Source of the DNA: an uncultured Lachnospiraceae bacterium
GTDB taxonomy: Bacteria > Bacillota > Clostridia > Lachnospirales > Lachnospiraceae
Assembly: GCA_910577175.1 (NCBI GenBank)
Contig: CAJTLU010000004.1
Span: forward strand, 1 to 64,000
Length of the DNA: 64,000 bases
Direction of reading: 5' to 3'
The number at the start of each line of letters is the position of its first letter. The first letter of the stretch is position 1. Of the stretch, positions 25,345 through 33,569 are shown piece by piece. Below the pieces are notes generated by a model. The model saw only the letters and a program-made list of their open reading frames with translations, was not told where the DNA came from and made no database searches. The position numbers and the translations under genes are program-made.

Positions 25345-26250
25345 CTACAGCTTATACGGCGTGTTCTGATAAACGTAGTAATTCAGCCAGTTGCTATACA
25401 GCGCATTCGCATGGGAGCGCCACAAAAGAAGCGGACGCTGTAAAGGGTCGTCCTCCGGATAATAATTGAGCGGAACCGCAGGCGCAAGCCCCTTTTCCAA
25501 ATCCCTCTTATACTCTTTATCTAAGGTCAGGCGGTCATACTCAGGGTGTCCTAACACAAAAATATTTTTTCCGCCCTCTGCCAGCAGAATAAAGCAGCCC
25601 GCCTCATCACTTTCCGCCAGCACGGTAAATACGCCGCTTTTTATCACAGCTTCCTTCGAAATTCCGGTATAACGGGAATGCGGCGCATAAAATTCATCGT
25701 CAAAGCCGCGCACCAGCGGCTCCCTGCGGTTTAACACATGATGGAGGTAAACGCCGGAAAGCTTTTCCGGAAGCGGCAGCTTCGGAATCCCGTAATGGTA
25801 ATACAGGCCTGCCTGCGCTCCCCAGCAAATATGAAGCGTCGAGGTGACATTACTTTCGGACCACTCCATCACTCTTTTCAGCTCCTCCCAGTATGCGACC
25901 TCCTCAAACTCCATCTGCTCCACCGGGGCGCCGGTGATAATCAGACCGTCAAACTTTTTCTCCTTTACTTCCTCATAAGTCATATAAAACTGCTCCAGAT
26001 GACTGAGCGGCGTATTTTTTCCGACATAACTGCCTGTCGTCAGAAACGTAACCTCCACCTGGAGCGGCGTATTGGAAAGGCTGCGTAAGAGCTGCAGCTC
26101 CGTGTCCTCCTTGAGCGGCATCAGATTTAAAATCGCAATCTGTAACGGACGGATATCCTGCGTCACGGCGCGGCTCTCATCCATTACAAAAATATTTTCT
26201 GCCTCTAAAATCTTTTTGGTCGGCAGATGATTGTTTACTTTTACCGGCAT
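25345..26250 (-). CDS. metA: Homoserine O-acetyltransferase, MetA family
   Basis: The 301-residue protein is MetA (PF04204): IAILNLMPLKEDTELQLLRSLSNTP near the N terminus, the catalytic Cys in HICWGAQAG, and VLGHPEYD with the His-Glu pair. It acylates homoserine, the first step to methionine. The position after GAP that distinguishes acetyl- from succinyl-CoA use is Glu (GAPVEQ), as in the acetyl-CoA-using Bacillus cereus enzyme, rather than the Gly of E. coli (GAPLG); acetyl-CoA is predicted. The ATG is at 26250, 1 nt after the stop of the ligase gene, with AAGGAAG upstream; the two are cotranscribed. Confidence 0.93.
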   Translation of the reverse strand: MPVKVNNHLPTKKILEAENIFVMDESRAVTQDIRPLQIAILNLMPLKEDTELQLLRSLSNTPLQVEVTFLTTGSYVGKNTPLSHLEQFYMTYEEVKEKKFDGLIITGAPVEQMEFEEVAYWEELKRVMEWSESNVTSTLHICWGAQAGLYYHYGIPKLPLPEKLSGVYLHHVLNRREPLVRGFDDEFYAPHSRYTGISKEAVIKSGVFTVLAESDEAGCFILLAEGGKNIFVLGHPEYDRLTLDKEYKRDLEKGLAPAVPLNYYPEDDPLQRPLLLWRSHANALYSNWLNYYVYQNTPYKL

Positions 26251-26251
26251 G

Positions 26252-28225
26252 CTATTCTTCCTTTCCTCCAAGCATCTCCAAAAACTCCTCTTCGGTAATT
26301 ACAGCTACGCCCAGCTCCTTTGCAGTTTTATTCTTGGACGACTGCGATGCGGCGTCATTATTAATCAGGTAATCCGTTTTTGCCGTCACGCTTCCGGTCA
26401 CCTTGCCCCCGCGCTCTTCAATATAAGCCTTAAGCTCCGGACGTCCGGAAAAATGAAAAACCTTTCCTGTGATTACATAGGTCTTTCCGGCAAGCGGCAG
26501 CTCTCCTGCTGCTGCCACCGGACGCTCTAATGTCAGGAACGAAAGCAGCTCCTCTGCCTCCTGTCTGTTTTTCTCTTCCGCAAAATAAGCGGCAAATGCC
26601 TCCGCCGTCACCTCGCCGATGCCCTCTATCGCCACCAGCTCCTCCGGCTTTGCATTCATCACACGCTCTATCTCCTCGTCAAACGCGCGGCAGACCAGCT
26701 TTGCAGTAGACAAACCGATTCCCGGTACCCCGAGCGAATACAAAAACCGTGCGGGCGATACCGTCCTTGCACTCTCCACGGAGGAAAGCAGCTTCTGGTA
26801 CGACCTCTCCCCGAAGCCTTCCATTGCAACAATCTTCTCCCGGTGTCCGGAAAGGCGGAACAAATCCGCTGCTCTTGCAATCAGCTTTTCATTCAGTAGC
26901 TTCTCTATCGTTGCTTCCGACAAACCTTCGATGTTCATGGCATCCCGCCCTACAAAATGCGCAATGGACTTCACCTTTTTTGCAGGACACTCCGGATTCA
27001 TGCAATACAGTGCCTTAACCTCATTTTCCTCTTTTAATGTCGTCGGTTCTCCGCAGACCGGACAGTATTCCGGCGGCTTTGCCGTACCGCTCCCGGTAAG
27101 ATTCGCCGCAATCTGCGGGATAATCATATTGGCCTTATATACCTCCACAGTATCCCCGATGCCAAGGGAAAGTCCCTCCATAATACTGACGTTATGGATG
27201 CTTGCCCGGGATACCGTCGTTCCCTCCAGCTCGACCGGGGCAAATATCGCAACCGGGTTAATCAGACCGGTTCTCGATGCGCTCCACTCGATTTCCAAAA
27301 GCTCTGTTTCTGCCGTTTCGTCTGCCCATTTAAACGCAATGGAATCCCTCGGAAACTTCGCAGTTCTTCCGAGACTTTCCGCAAACGCAATGTCATTAAA
27401 GGTCAACACCAGACCATCGGAAGGAAAATCGTTGCCCGGAAGCCTCTGCTCCATCTCCCCGACCGTCTCCGCGACCGTCCCCGGCGTTACCAGACATGCC
27501 TCCACACAGGTAAGCCCCTGCGACGCCAGAAAATCAGCCTGCTCCTTCCTTGTAGCAAGGGAAAGCTCCGGCTCCATAGAAACAAGCGTGCAGGCAAAAA
27601 ACAGCACATTCCGCTGTGCCGTAATCTCGTTGTTCAGCTGCCGCACAGTTCCGCTGCACAGATTCCGTGGATTCTTATACTTCGCCTCTGTCTCTGCAAT
27701 CTCCCCGTTAATCCTCTCAAATTCGGAATAGGTAATTACCGCTTCCCCGCGCACGACAAGCTCTCCCTTATATGGAATGCTTAACGGCACGTTCTTATAT
27801 ACCTTTGCATTGTTTGTAATAATCTCCCCGATTTCCCCGTTTCCGCGGGTCAGCGCCTTGACAAGAGCTCCCTCCCGGTAGGTAAGGACGTTCGTCAGAC
27901 CGTCTAGCTTCCACGAAAGCAGCCCCTCTCTTCCCTGGAGCCAGTCTGCAAGCGCCTCCCGGTCCTTCGTCTTATCCAAAGAAAGCATCGGGGCAATGTG
28001 TGCCTCTTTCGGCAGCTCGCTGACAATCTCATACCCCACCTTCACGGTCGGACTGTTGGCAAGTACAATACCGGTCTCTTTTTCCAGCTCCAAAAGCTCA
28101 TCATACAACGCATCGTATTCAAAATTGCTCATAATTTCAGAGTTTTCCTGATAATAGGCACGGGCTGCTTCCTTCAGCTGCCGGTGCAGTTCGCGCATAC
28201 GTTCCAGTTTCTTTTCCGCTTCCAT
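26252..28225 (-). CDS. ligA: NAD-dependent DNA ligase
   Basis: The 657-residue protein follows the LigA layout: Ia-like N-terminal domain (NFEYDALYDELL), adenylation domain with the active-site Lys106 in WKLDG, an OB fold (IEWSASRTGLINPVAIFAPVEL), a CxxC...CxxxxC zinc finger (CPVCG and CMNPECPAK), HhH region (PGIGLSTA and IEGIGEVTAEA) and a C-terminal BRCT domain (from about 575, LAGKTYVITG). The KLDGLTNVLTY motif differs from the usual KIDGLA form, so it may be the second, divergent LigA known in Clostridia. AGGAG-like GGAGAAG precedes the ATG. It shares an operon with rluF and metA. Confidence 0.9.
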   Translation of the reverse strand: MEAEKKLERMRELHRQLKEAARAYYQENSEIMSNFEYDALYDELLELEKETGIVLANSPTVKVGYEIVSELPKEAHIAPMLSLDKTKDREALADWLQGREGLLSWKLDGLTNVLTYREGALVKALTRGNGEIGEIITNNAKVYKNVPLSIPYKGELVVRGEAVITYSEFERINGEIAETEAKYKNPRNLCSGTVRQLNNEITAQRNVLFFACTLVSMEPELSLATRKEQADFLASQGLTCVEACLVTPGTVAETVGEMEQRLPGNDFPSDGLVLTFNDIAFAESLGRTAKFPRDSIAFKWADETAETELLEIEWSASRTGLINPVAIFAPVELEGTTVSRASIHNVSIMEGLSLGIGDTVEVYKANMIIPQIAANLTGSGTAKPPEYCPVCGEPTTLKEENEVKALYCMNPECPAKKVKSIAHFVGRDAMNIEGLSEATIEKLLNEKLIARAADLFRLSGHREKIVAMEGFGERSYQKLLSSVESARTVSPARFLYSLGVPGIGLSTAKLVCRAFDEEIERVMNAKPEELVAIEGIGEVTAEAFAAYFAEEKNRQEAEELLSFLTLERPVAAAGELPLAGKTYVITGKVFHFSGRPELKAYIEERGGKVTGSVTAKTDYLINNDAASQSSKNKTAKELGVAVITEEEFLEMLGGKEE

Positions 28226-28273
28226 ACCTTCTCCGCCTTTCCCATGATTTCCTGTTTTCCTGCATCTTTCCGG

Positions 28274-29167
28274 CTAAACCATCCGGTTCCCCATCCCGCG
28301 ATTTTGTATCTTTTTCGGACTGCTCCGACGTTCGTTCTCCCTTACCGCCTTTTCTTCCCCGTCCTTTTTTGGCTTTGTATAGGTAACGCTATAGTCGTTT
28401 CTTGTTTTATCGTGAAGCACCGGCGCATTGGAGGAACGGCGTATCATCTCCGAAAGCTCCGAAAGCTCCTGCGGGGTCAGTTTCCGGTAATCTCCGGTTT
28501 TCAGGTGTCCCAGCCGGATATTCATAATACGCACTCTCTGTAAATGTACGACACGGTAGCCGAAATATTCGCACATCCGCCTGATTTGACGGTTCAGCCC
28601 CTGGGTCAGAATAATTTTGAAACGGTACTTATCCAGCGCCTCTACCCGGCACGGTCTGGTCACAGTATCTAACACCGGCACACCGCCTGCCATTCCCTGC
28701 AAAAACTCCTTGGTCAGCATCTTGTTGACCTTTACAATATATTCTTTCTCGTGGTAATTCCCGGCACGCAGGATTTTATTGACAATATTTCCGTCGTTTG
28801 TCAGCAGCAGAAGACCCTCGGAATCCTTATCCAGCCGTCCGATGGGATAAATACGGCTGCTGTAATTTACAAAATCCACCACATTATCCGGCTCTCTTTT
28901 GTCACTGGTACAGACAATCCCTCTTGGCTTATTCAGCGCTAAAAGAACAAGGTCCTCCTCCTTTTTCAGTTCCTTCCCCTGAAATATAACCTTCTGCCCG
29001 GGCAGCACCCTGCTGCCTGCCTGGGCGCATACCCCGTCAATCAATACCTTCCCTTCTTCCACAAACCGGTCCGCCTCCCGTCTGGAGCACACGCCGGCCT
29101 CAGAAAGAAACTTATTGATTCTTACGCCCTCTTTTACTTCCTCTTCCTCAAACTTTTTCGCTTTCAT
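28274..29167 (-). CDS. rluF: 23S rRNA pseudouridine synthase, RluF/RsuA family
   Basis: The 297-residue protein has an N-terminal S4 RNA-binding domain (residues 14-70, INKFLSEAGVCSRREADRFV) and a catalytic domain with the conserved Asp in IGRLDKDSEGLLLLT and the motif KEYIVKVNK. RluF adds pseudouridine at position 2604 of 23S rRNA; the RsuA/RluB/E/F subfamilies are hard to separate, so the exact site is tentative. The C-terminal 70 residues are charged and probably disordered. The ATG has AAAGGAAA upstream. It leads the ligA-metA operon and sits 185 bp from the tRNA-Arg gene. Confidence 0.82.
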   Translation of the reverse strand: MKAKKFEEEEVKEGVRINKFLSEAGVCSRREADRFVEEGKVLIDGVCAQAGSRVLPGQKVIFQGKELKKEEDLVLLALNKPRGIVCTSDKREPDNVVDFVNYSSRIYPIGRLDKDSEGLLLLTNDGNIVNKILRAGNYHEKEYIVKVNKMLTKEFLQGMAGGVPVLDTVTRPCRVEALDKYRFKIILTQGLNRQIRRMCEYFGYRVVHLQRVRIMNIRLGHLKTGDYRKLTPQELSELSEMIRRSSNAPVLHDKTRNDYSVTYTKPKKDGEEKAVRENERRSSPKKIQNRGMGNRMV

Positions 29168-29352
29168 CGCTGTTTCCTTTCTGATTTCTCAACAAACAAA
29201 GGATTTACCGGCTTGTCTTCACGCAGAGTAAGCCGTCTGCGGCATCCCCCTACATTTAAAAAAAAGGCCTCCCTGCCGCTTACCTACTGCAACCGCACAA
29301 AGAAAACCTTTTCGACGCACTGCCTCCCGGCAAAGCACATTGCGTATCAAAA

Positions 29353-29426
29353 TGCATCTGAAGGGACTCGAACCCCCGCTAACATGGTTCCGGAAACCAT
29401 TGCTCTATCCACTGAGCTACAGATGC
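29353..29426 (-). tRNA. tRNA-Arg (anticodon CCG)
   Basis: A full cloverleaf folds on the minus strand: acceptor GCATCTG/CAGATGC, a D arm GCTC/GAGC, an anticodon arm ATGGT/ACCAT with loop TTCCGGA giving anticodon CCG, and a T arm with loop TTCGAGT. Discriminator base is A. CCA is not encoded. The T stem has two G-U pairs. The isoacceptor reads CGG arginine codons. Confidence 0.95.
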
Positions 29427-29435
29427 AATACTGTT

Positions 29436-29464
29436 ATTATATACAATTAACAAGAATTGGTCAA
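29436..29464 (-). promoter_or_regulatory. Promoter of tRNA-Arg
   Basis: On the minus strand TTGACC (29459-29464) and TATAAT (29436-29441) are separated by exactly 17 bp, 10 bp upstream of the mature tRNA 5' end. Confidence 0.8.
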
Positions 29465-29474
29465 GTAGAAATAG

Positions 29475-29503
29475 TTGATTTTCTTGAAATTTTTTGATAT
29501 GAT
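29475..29503 (+). promoter_or_regulatory. Promoter of the secreted protein gene
   Basis: TTGATT (29475-29480) and TATGAT (29498-29503), 17 bp apart, 40 bp upstream of the ATG. Confidence 0.75.
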
Positions 29504-29542
29504 AAATAATGGTTGTAAAAATTAAGCAAAGGAGGGGTTCTT

Positions 29543-30649
29543 ATGAAATTCAAGCGATGTATGACTGCCATATACAGTTCGGCCCTTGTGCTGGGCTTGA
29601 CTTTTTTGCTCTACCCACAGTCTAGAACCGCAAGTACAAAAGAAGCAGACCCGGTCGAACCGACCTCTGCCCTGGCTCCTTCTGTCACACCGGTTTTAAC
29701 ACTTCCGGCGGCTACCGGTACACCAGAACCTACGGAACCAGCAGATTTGACACCTTCCGCAGCCCCGGGAAAGGTACATCCTCTGTTTACGGATCACCTG
29801 GATCGTCCGGTTTCGGGAGCCGCTGACCTTGTCACGACCTATATTGAAAGCTATTATAAGAATGATATAGAGACGTTGTCTACCCTTGTAACAGATGCTT
29901 CCATGCTGAACCCTGCATTGATTGCTTCCAATTCCTCAGGAGTCACTAAGATTACTGACTTAAAGCTGTATGCCAAGCCTGGAATCAACGGCATTTTTTC
30001 TGTTATCTACGCTACGTATTCTCTTTACTATGATAATACGCAGCCATCGGTTCCGCAGTTCTCAGAATATTATGTCATACTGAAACATGATGGAACCTTT
30101 TTAATCAACACCTTACCATTGTCTTCAGAAATGAAGACTATCATGGCGCAGGCACGTACTACGGACACTTTAATGGAAATGGCAATCTCCTCTTTAATCC
30201 GCCGCTATTACAATGCCTGTCTTGCGGTAGACGAGCCAAGGCTGAAGCAGTGTGTCACTGACATAGACTACCTGAACCTGGACTATTTTTCCACGCGTTT
30301 TGCGTATACGGAATACTTTTCCGATTACAAATTCGTGATTTATCCAGGAATCAATGAGTTTGACTACATTGTCTATGTTACCTATAAAGAAAAAATTGTG
30401 CTGATTGATACGCCTGCACCTTGCATGGAATGTTACTACATTTCTTTAGACCCGGCATCTGCCTCACCGCGTATTTACCTCGGCGTTACTTCACTTGATA
30501 CGGACGCTTACTGTGCCGCGATCACGCAGAGTGAAGCCATACAGACGCTTGCGAAGGAAACAAACCAGGCGATGACAGAAGCCCTGCTGGCAGACGATGA
30601 CCTGAAAGACTTCTATAACCGTCTTTTAGCGAGCTCCCCGACAAAATAG
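29543..30649 (+). CDS. Secreted hypothetical protein with Pro/Thr-rich linker
   Basis: The 368-residue protein has a Sec signal (residues 1-24, KRCMTAIYSSALVLGLTFLLYP), then a linker rich in P, T, A and E (residues 32-75) and a globular part of roughly 290 residues. The globular part shows two copies of a pattern starting VTTYIESYYKNDIETLSTLV and IRRYYNACLAVDEPRLKQCV, each followed by beta strands, similar to NTF2-like folds in tandem. No catalytic motif. AGGAGGGG precedes the ATG. It is probably an exported protein of unknown role; a hairpin ends the gene. Confidence 0.75.
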   Translation: MKFKRCMTAIYSSALVLGLTFLLYPQSRTASTKEADPVEPTSALAPSVTPVLTLPAATGTPEPTEPADLTPSAAPGKVHPLFTDHLDRPVSGAADLVTTYIESYYKNDIETLSTLVTDASMLNPALIASNSSGVTKITDLKLYAKPGINGIFSVIYATYSLYYDNTQPSVPQFSEYYVILKHDGTFLINTLPLSSEMKTIMAQARTTDTLMEMAISSLIRRYYNACLAVDEPRLKQCVTDIDYLNLDYFSTRFAYTEYFSDYKFVIYPGINEFDYIVYVTYKEKIVLIDTPAPCMECYYISLDPASASPRIYLGVTSLDTDAYCAAITQSEAIQTLAKETNQAMTEALLADDDLKDFYNRLLASSPTK

Positions 30650-30664
30650 CTTCCCCGCCTATAA

Positions 30665-30723
30665 GGACTGCCACAAAAAATGCCTACGCTTTTAAGAAGC
30701 TGTTGCGCTTTCTGTGGCAGTCC
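30665..30723. terminator. Hairpin after the secreted protein gene
   Basis: GGACTGCCACA (30665-30675) is an exact inverted copy of TGTGGCAGTCC (30713-30723). It sits between convergent genes and belongs to the same dispersed hairpin family as the ones at 19669, 39222, 43618 and 52005. Confidence 0.55.
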
Positions 30724-30787
30724 CTGTCTTTGCTTCACAGGAACACCGCGTTACGTCAGCACATCACACAAAATGCGGAACCCAAAA

Positions 30788-31735
30788 TTATCCCAGCCTG
30801 CTGCAAAGCCCGCAGCTCTTACGATAATAATATACATGGTCGGAAAGGATTTCCTCCGGTATCACATGACTCTCATTTACCTCACGCACCATCTGATTCA
30901 GCTCACCCGCCTCCGCTTCCTCCGACTCTGCAAGCAAAAGCATCTCGTGAATGCTGCTCGGAATCAGATAAAAGCCCCCGTGGAATTTCTCCTCCAGCCT
31001 GCTTAACAGCCCCGGATAAAACAATGCAATGGCTCCGTTAAGCTTCTGCCGGTTCGTAAGCACATAAAACAACGACCTGCCGTTTTCCCTGCTTTCTTCC
31101 TGCAGCTCCTTTTTAAGCCATTCCGGCTCCGTTCCTCCCTCCTTCCGGATACATTCTGCCAGACTGTCCTCAATCCGCTTAAGCTCTGCCGGAAACAACC
31201 GCTCGGTATTCTCAAGAATATGCTCAAAATACTCTTCGGCATCTCCAAGCCCCATTCTCTCCCAGAGCTCCCGTGGCAGCCGGAAACTCTTTATTCCGCC
31301 TTCTCCCTGCTCCGTGAGGACATAAAACACTGCCGCCAGGTCCAGACGCCTGACGTACACCGCATCCTTCAACTGCTCCAGATTCTTTTCAAAATTTACC
31401 AAACGCAGAAACAGATTCTCTTCCACCCACGACCTTGAAAGGAACTCCTGAATCTGCACGGGGGTCCTGTCCTCCTCCCTGACAATTTCCGCAATGTTCT
31501 CCGACAGCGCTTCCGTGGAAATCCCCTTGCAATAGGAGCGGTATAGCTCCTCCAGATAGAAACTAAGCGCATAATCACTGCTTTTCCGGCTCACATGAAG
31601 GGTTTCCTTGATTACCCCGTTATTTTTCCCTGCCGTCAGACGTTCCACCTGATACTCCGTCCCCACTTTTTCTGAAACCATTTTTTTGATTTCCAGAGTA
31701 AATGCCTCCCTTGCCGCATAACTCTTTTTTTCCAT
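30788..31735 (-). CDS. DUF5688 family protein
   Basis: The 315-residue protein is soluble and mainly helical, with the C-terminal pattern HEMLLLAE, NESHVIPEEILSDHVYYY that is typical of DUF5688 proteins of Lachnospiraceae. The domain covers nearly the whole chain. Function is unknown; there is no membrane segment or signal peptide. It has its own promoter (TTGCTG at 31881-31886, TACAAT at 31858-31863, minus strand, 17-bp spacing) and an AGGAGTAAG site. It is not in a clear operon. Confidence 0.8.
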   Translation of the reverse strand: MEKKSYAAREAFTLEIKKMVSEKVGTEYQVERLTAGKNNGVIKETLHVSRKSSDYALSFYLEELYRSYCKGISTEALSENIAEIVREEDRTPVQIQEFLSRSWVEENLFLRLVNFEKNLEQLKDAVYVRRLDLAAVFYVLTEQGEGGIKSFRLPRELWERMGLGDAEEYFEHILENTERLFPAELKRIEDSLAECIRKEGGTEPEWLKKELQEESRENGRSLFYVLTNRQKLNGAIALFYPGLLSRLEEKFHGGFYLIPSSIHEMLLLAESEEAEAGELNQMVREVNESHVIPEEILSDHVYYYRKSCGLCSRLG

Positions 31736-31857
31736 TTTTACTTACTCCTCTTCTGAAAATCCTGTACTTTTCTGTGAAAATTTACTCCGAACGGAGTCTT
31801 AAGAAACTTAGAACTGTTTGTCAGATTGATTTGACCTTGCGTAGACTACGTGAGTTA

Positions 31858-31886
31858 ATTGTAACAGGAAACCGCCCCGACAGCAA
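31858..31886 (-). promoter_or_regulatory. Promoter of the DUF5688 gene
   Basis: TTGCTG (minus, 31881-31886) and TACAAT (31858-31863) with 17-bp spacing, giving a leader of about 115 nt. Confidence 0.5.
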
Positions 31887-31944
31887 GACAGAAATTCTGA
31901 CAAATTTTGCGTGAAAATTTCATACAATCTGCTGAAAATAAAAA

Positions 31945-31985
31945 CGCAAAAAAAGAGGAAATGTCTTAACATTTCAGACATTTCC
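31945..31985 (-). terminator. Rho-independent terminator of the nfnAB / GGDEF-EAL operon
   Basis: GGAAATGTCT and AGACATTTCC (31957-31985) form a 10-bp stem; on the minus strand it is followed by a long T-run (31945-31956). Confidence 0.75.
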
Positions 31986-32030
31986 TTGTCTTTATCCATA
32001 AAACAAAAATTTTCCGTATCACTGATGCGC

Positions 32031-33545
32031 CTAGTTCATCTGCAAAAATACCCGCATATCCTTCTCCCGCAGCGGCTTGCTGTAAAGATAGCCCTGCGCC
32101 TTGTTGCAGCTGACAGACTTCAGGAAATCTGCCTGCTCTGAGTTTTCCACACCTTCCGCAATCACTACCAGGTTCAACGCCTGTGCCAGCGCGATAATCG
32201 TCTCGACAATCTTTTGGTCCGAGCGGTCCTCTAATACCTTATCCATAAAGCTCTTATCAATTTTTAACTGATTTACCGGCAGACGCTTTAAATAATTCAA
32301 CGAAGAATACCCCGTTCCAAAATCATCTAAGGCGATGGAAACCCCCCGCTCTTTTAACTGCTGCAGGGTAGCAACCGCATAATCCAGATCATCTAACGCC
32401 ATTGTTTCTGTAATTTCAAACTCAAGCTGTCTCGGGTCTACCCCGGTCTCCTTGATAATCTTCATTACATTATCCATGAAATCCTTGTCTCTGAACTGCC
32501 TTGCGGAAAGGTTGACCGCCAGCACCTGTCTTGCACAGCCCTCGTCCTGCCACTTTTTCAGCTTCTGACAGGACTCCCTTAACACAAACTCACCAAGCGG
32601 GACAATTAAACCACATTCCTCTGCGGCAGATATAAACTCCGACGGCAGAATTACGCCGCGCTCCGGATGATTCCAACGGACCAGCGCCTCGAATCCAATC
32701 GTCTCCTCTGTTGCCAGATCAATCTGGGGCTGGAAGTAGACCTCAAATTCCTTCTCTTCAATCGCCCTTCTGACCTCTGTCTGCAGCTCAAGCTTTTCCG
32801 CGACTGTACGGTTTAAGGATTCATTATAAAATATATAGGTATCCTTCCCGTTTGTCTTTGCAAAAAACTTTGCCATATCTACCTTTTTGGTTATTGTCTG
32901 TCCACTTGTCCCGTCTGCAGGCGCAATTACAATCCCGGCACTGGAAGTCAGCACAAACTCCTTTTCCCCGATATGATATGGCTCCCGCATATAATTCAAA
33001 ATCTGAACCACCTGCGCCTCTAACTCTGCACGCTCATTAAAGTCCTTCAATATCACGGTAAAACCGTCACCACCCACACGGGCAAGATATGCATCCCGCT
33101 CTAACGCAATCCGGGTAAGGCGCTTGCTGATTTCACACAAAGTCTCATCGCCATAGGAATGACCATAGGAATCGTTAATTACCCTGAAATTATCAATATC
33201 CAGATCGATAATCCCAAGAAGTTCCCCCTGCTTTAAGTCCCGTAGCTCTTCTCTCAGATGCTCCGAATAGCCGAGGCGGTTCGGAAGGCCGGTCAGATAG
33301 TCCGTATATGCTGTCCTTTGCATATGCTCCCTGCTTCTGACAAGCTCTTCACAGCGTTCTGACAGTATTTTTTTCGTTTTGACTTCCTCGTCATAAGAGG
33401 TTTTCAGGCTCCGGTAGCTGTTTAACAGCTCTTCCTCGCCTTTTTGTATCCTCTTACGCATTCTGTAATTCTGTATCATGCACACTGTCAGTGCCGCACC
33501 AAAGACCACGGACAGAACGCCGATTCCTATTAGCAAATACTCCAT
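32031..33545 (-). CDS. GGDEF-EAL domain protein, probable c-di-GMP phosphodiesterase
   Basis: The 504-residue protein has one N-terminal membrane segment (residues 3-27), a coiled coil (30-75), a GGDEF domain (about 80-240) and an EAL domain (about 250-500). The diguanylate cyclase motif reads GGDGF instead of GGDEF/GGEEF, so the catalytic Glu is missing and cyclase activity is doubtful. The EAL part has EALVRWNHP, NLSARQF, ALDDFGTGYSSL and the Lys in IKIDKSF-like LKIDKSFM, so it should degrade c-di-GMP. It starts 24 bp after nfnB with an AAAGGAAG site, which suggests cotranscription. The degenerate GGDEF may bind GTP as a regulator. Confidence 0.88.
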   Translation of the reverse strand: MEYLLIGIGVLSVVFGAALTVCMIQNYRMRKRIQKGEEELLNSYRSLKTSYDEEVKTKKILSERCEELVRSREHMQRTAYTDYLTGLPNRLGYSEHLREELRDLKQGELLGIIDLDIDNFRVINDSYGHSYGDETLCEISKRLTRIALERDAYLARVGGDGFTVILKDFNERAELEAQVVQILNYMREPYHIGEKEFVLTSSAGIVIAPADGTSGQTITKKVDMAKFFAKTNGKDTYIFYNESLNRTVAEKLELQTEVRRAIEEKEFEVYFQPQIDLATEETIGFEALVRWNHPERGVILPSEFISAAEECGLIVPLGEFVLRESCQKLKKWQDEGCARQVLAVNLSARQFRDKDFMDNVMKIIKETGVDPRQLEFEITETMALDDLDYAVATLQQLKERGVSIALDDFGTGYSSLNYLKRLPVNQLKIDKSFMDKVLEDRSDQKIVETIIALAQALNLVVIAEGVENSEQADFLKSVSCNKAQGYLYSKPLREKDMRVFLQMN

Positions 33546-33569
33546 ACGAAATTTTTTCTTCCTTTATTA

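Noticed and set aside
25262..26250. SAM riboswitch or T-box upstream of metA
   Set aside because: metA follows the ligase stop by 1 nt, leaving no room, and no typical T-box or SAM-I elements are visible upstream of the operon.
26619..27731. Plus-strand open frame of 370 codons
   Set aside because: It lies wholly inside the DNA ligase gene on the other strand, whose motifs are clear; no ribosome site and low-complexity Ser-rich translation.
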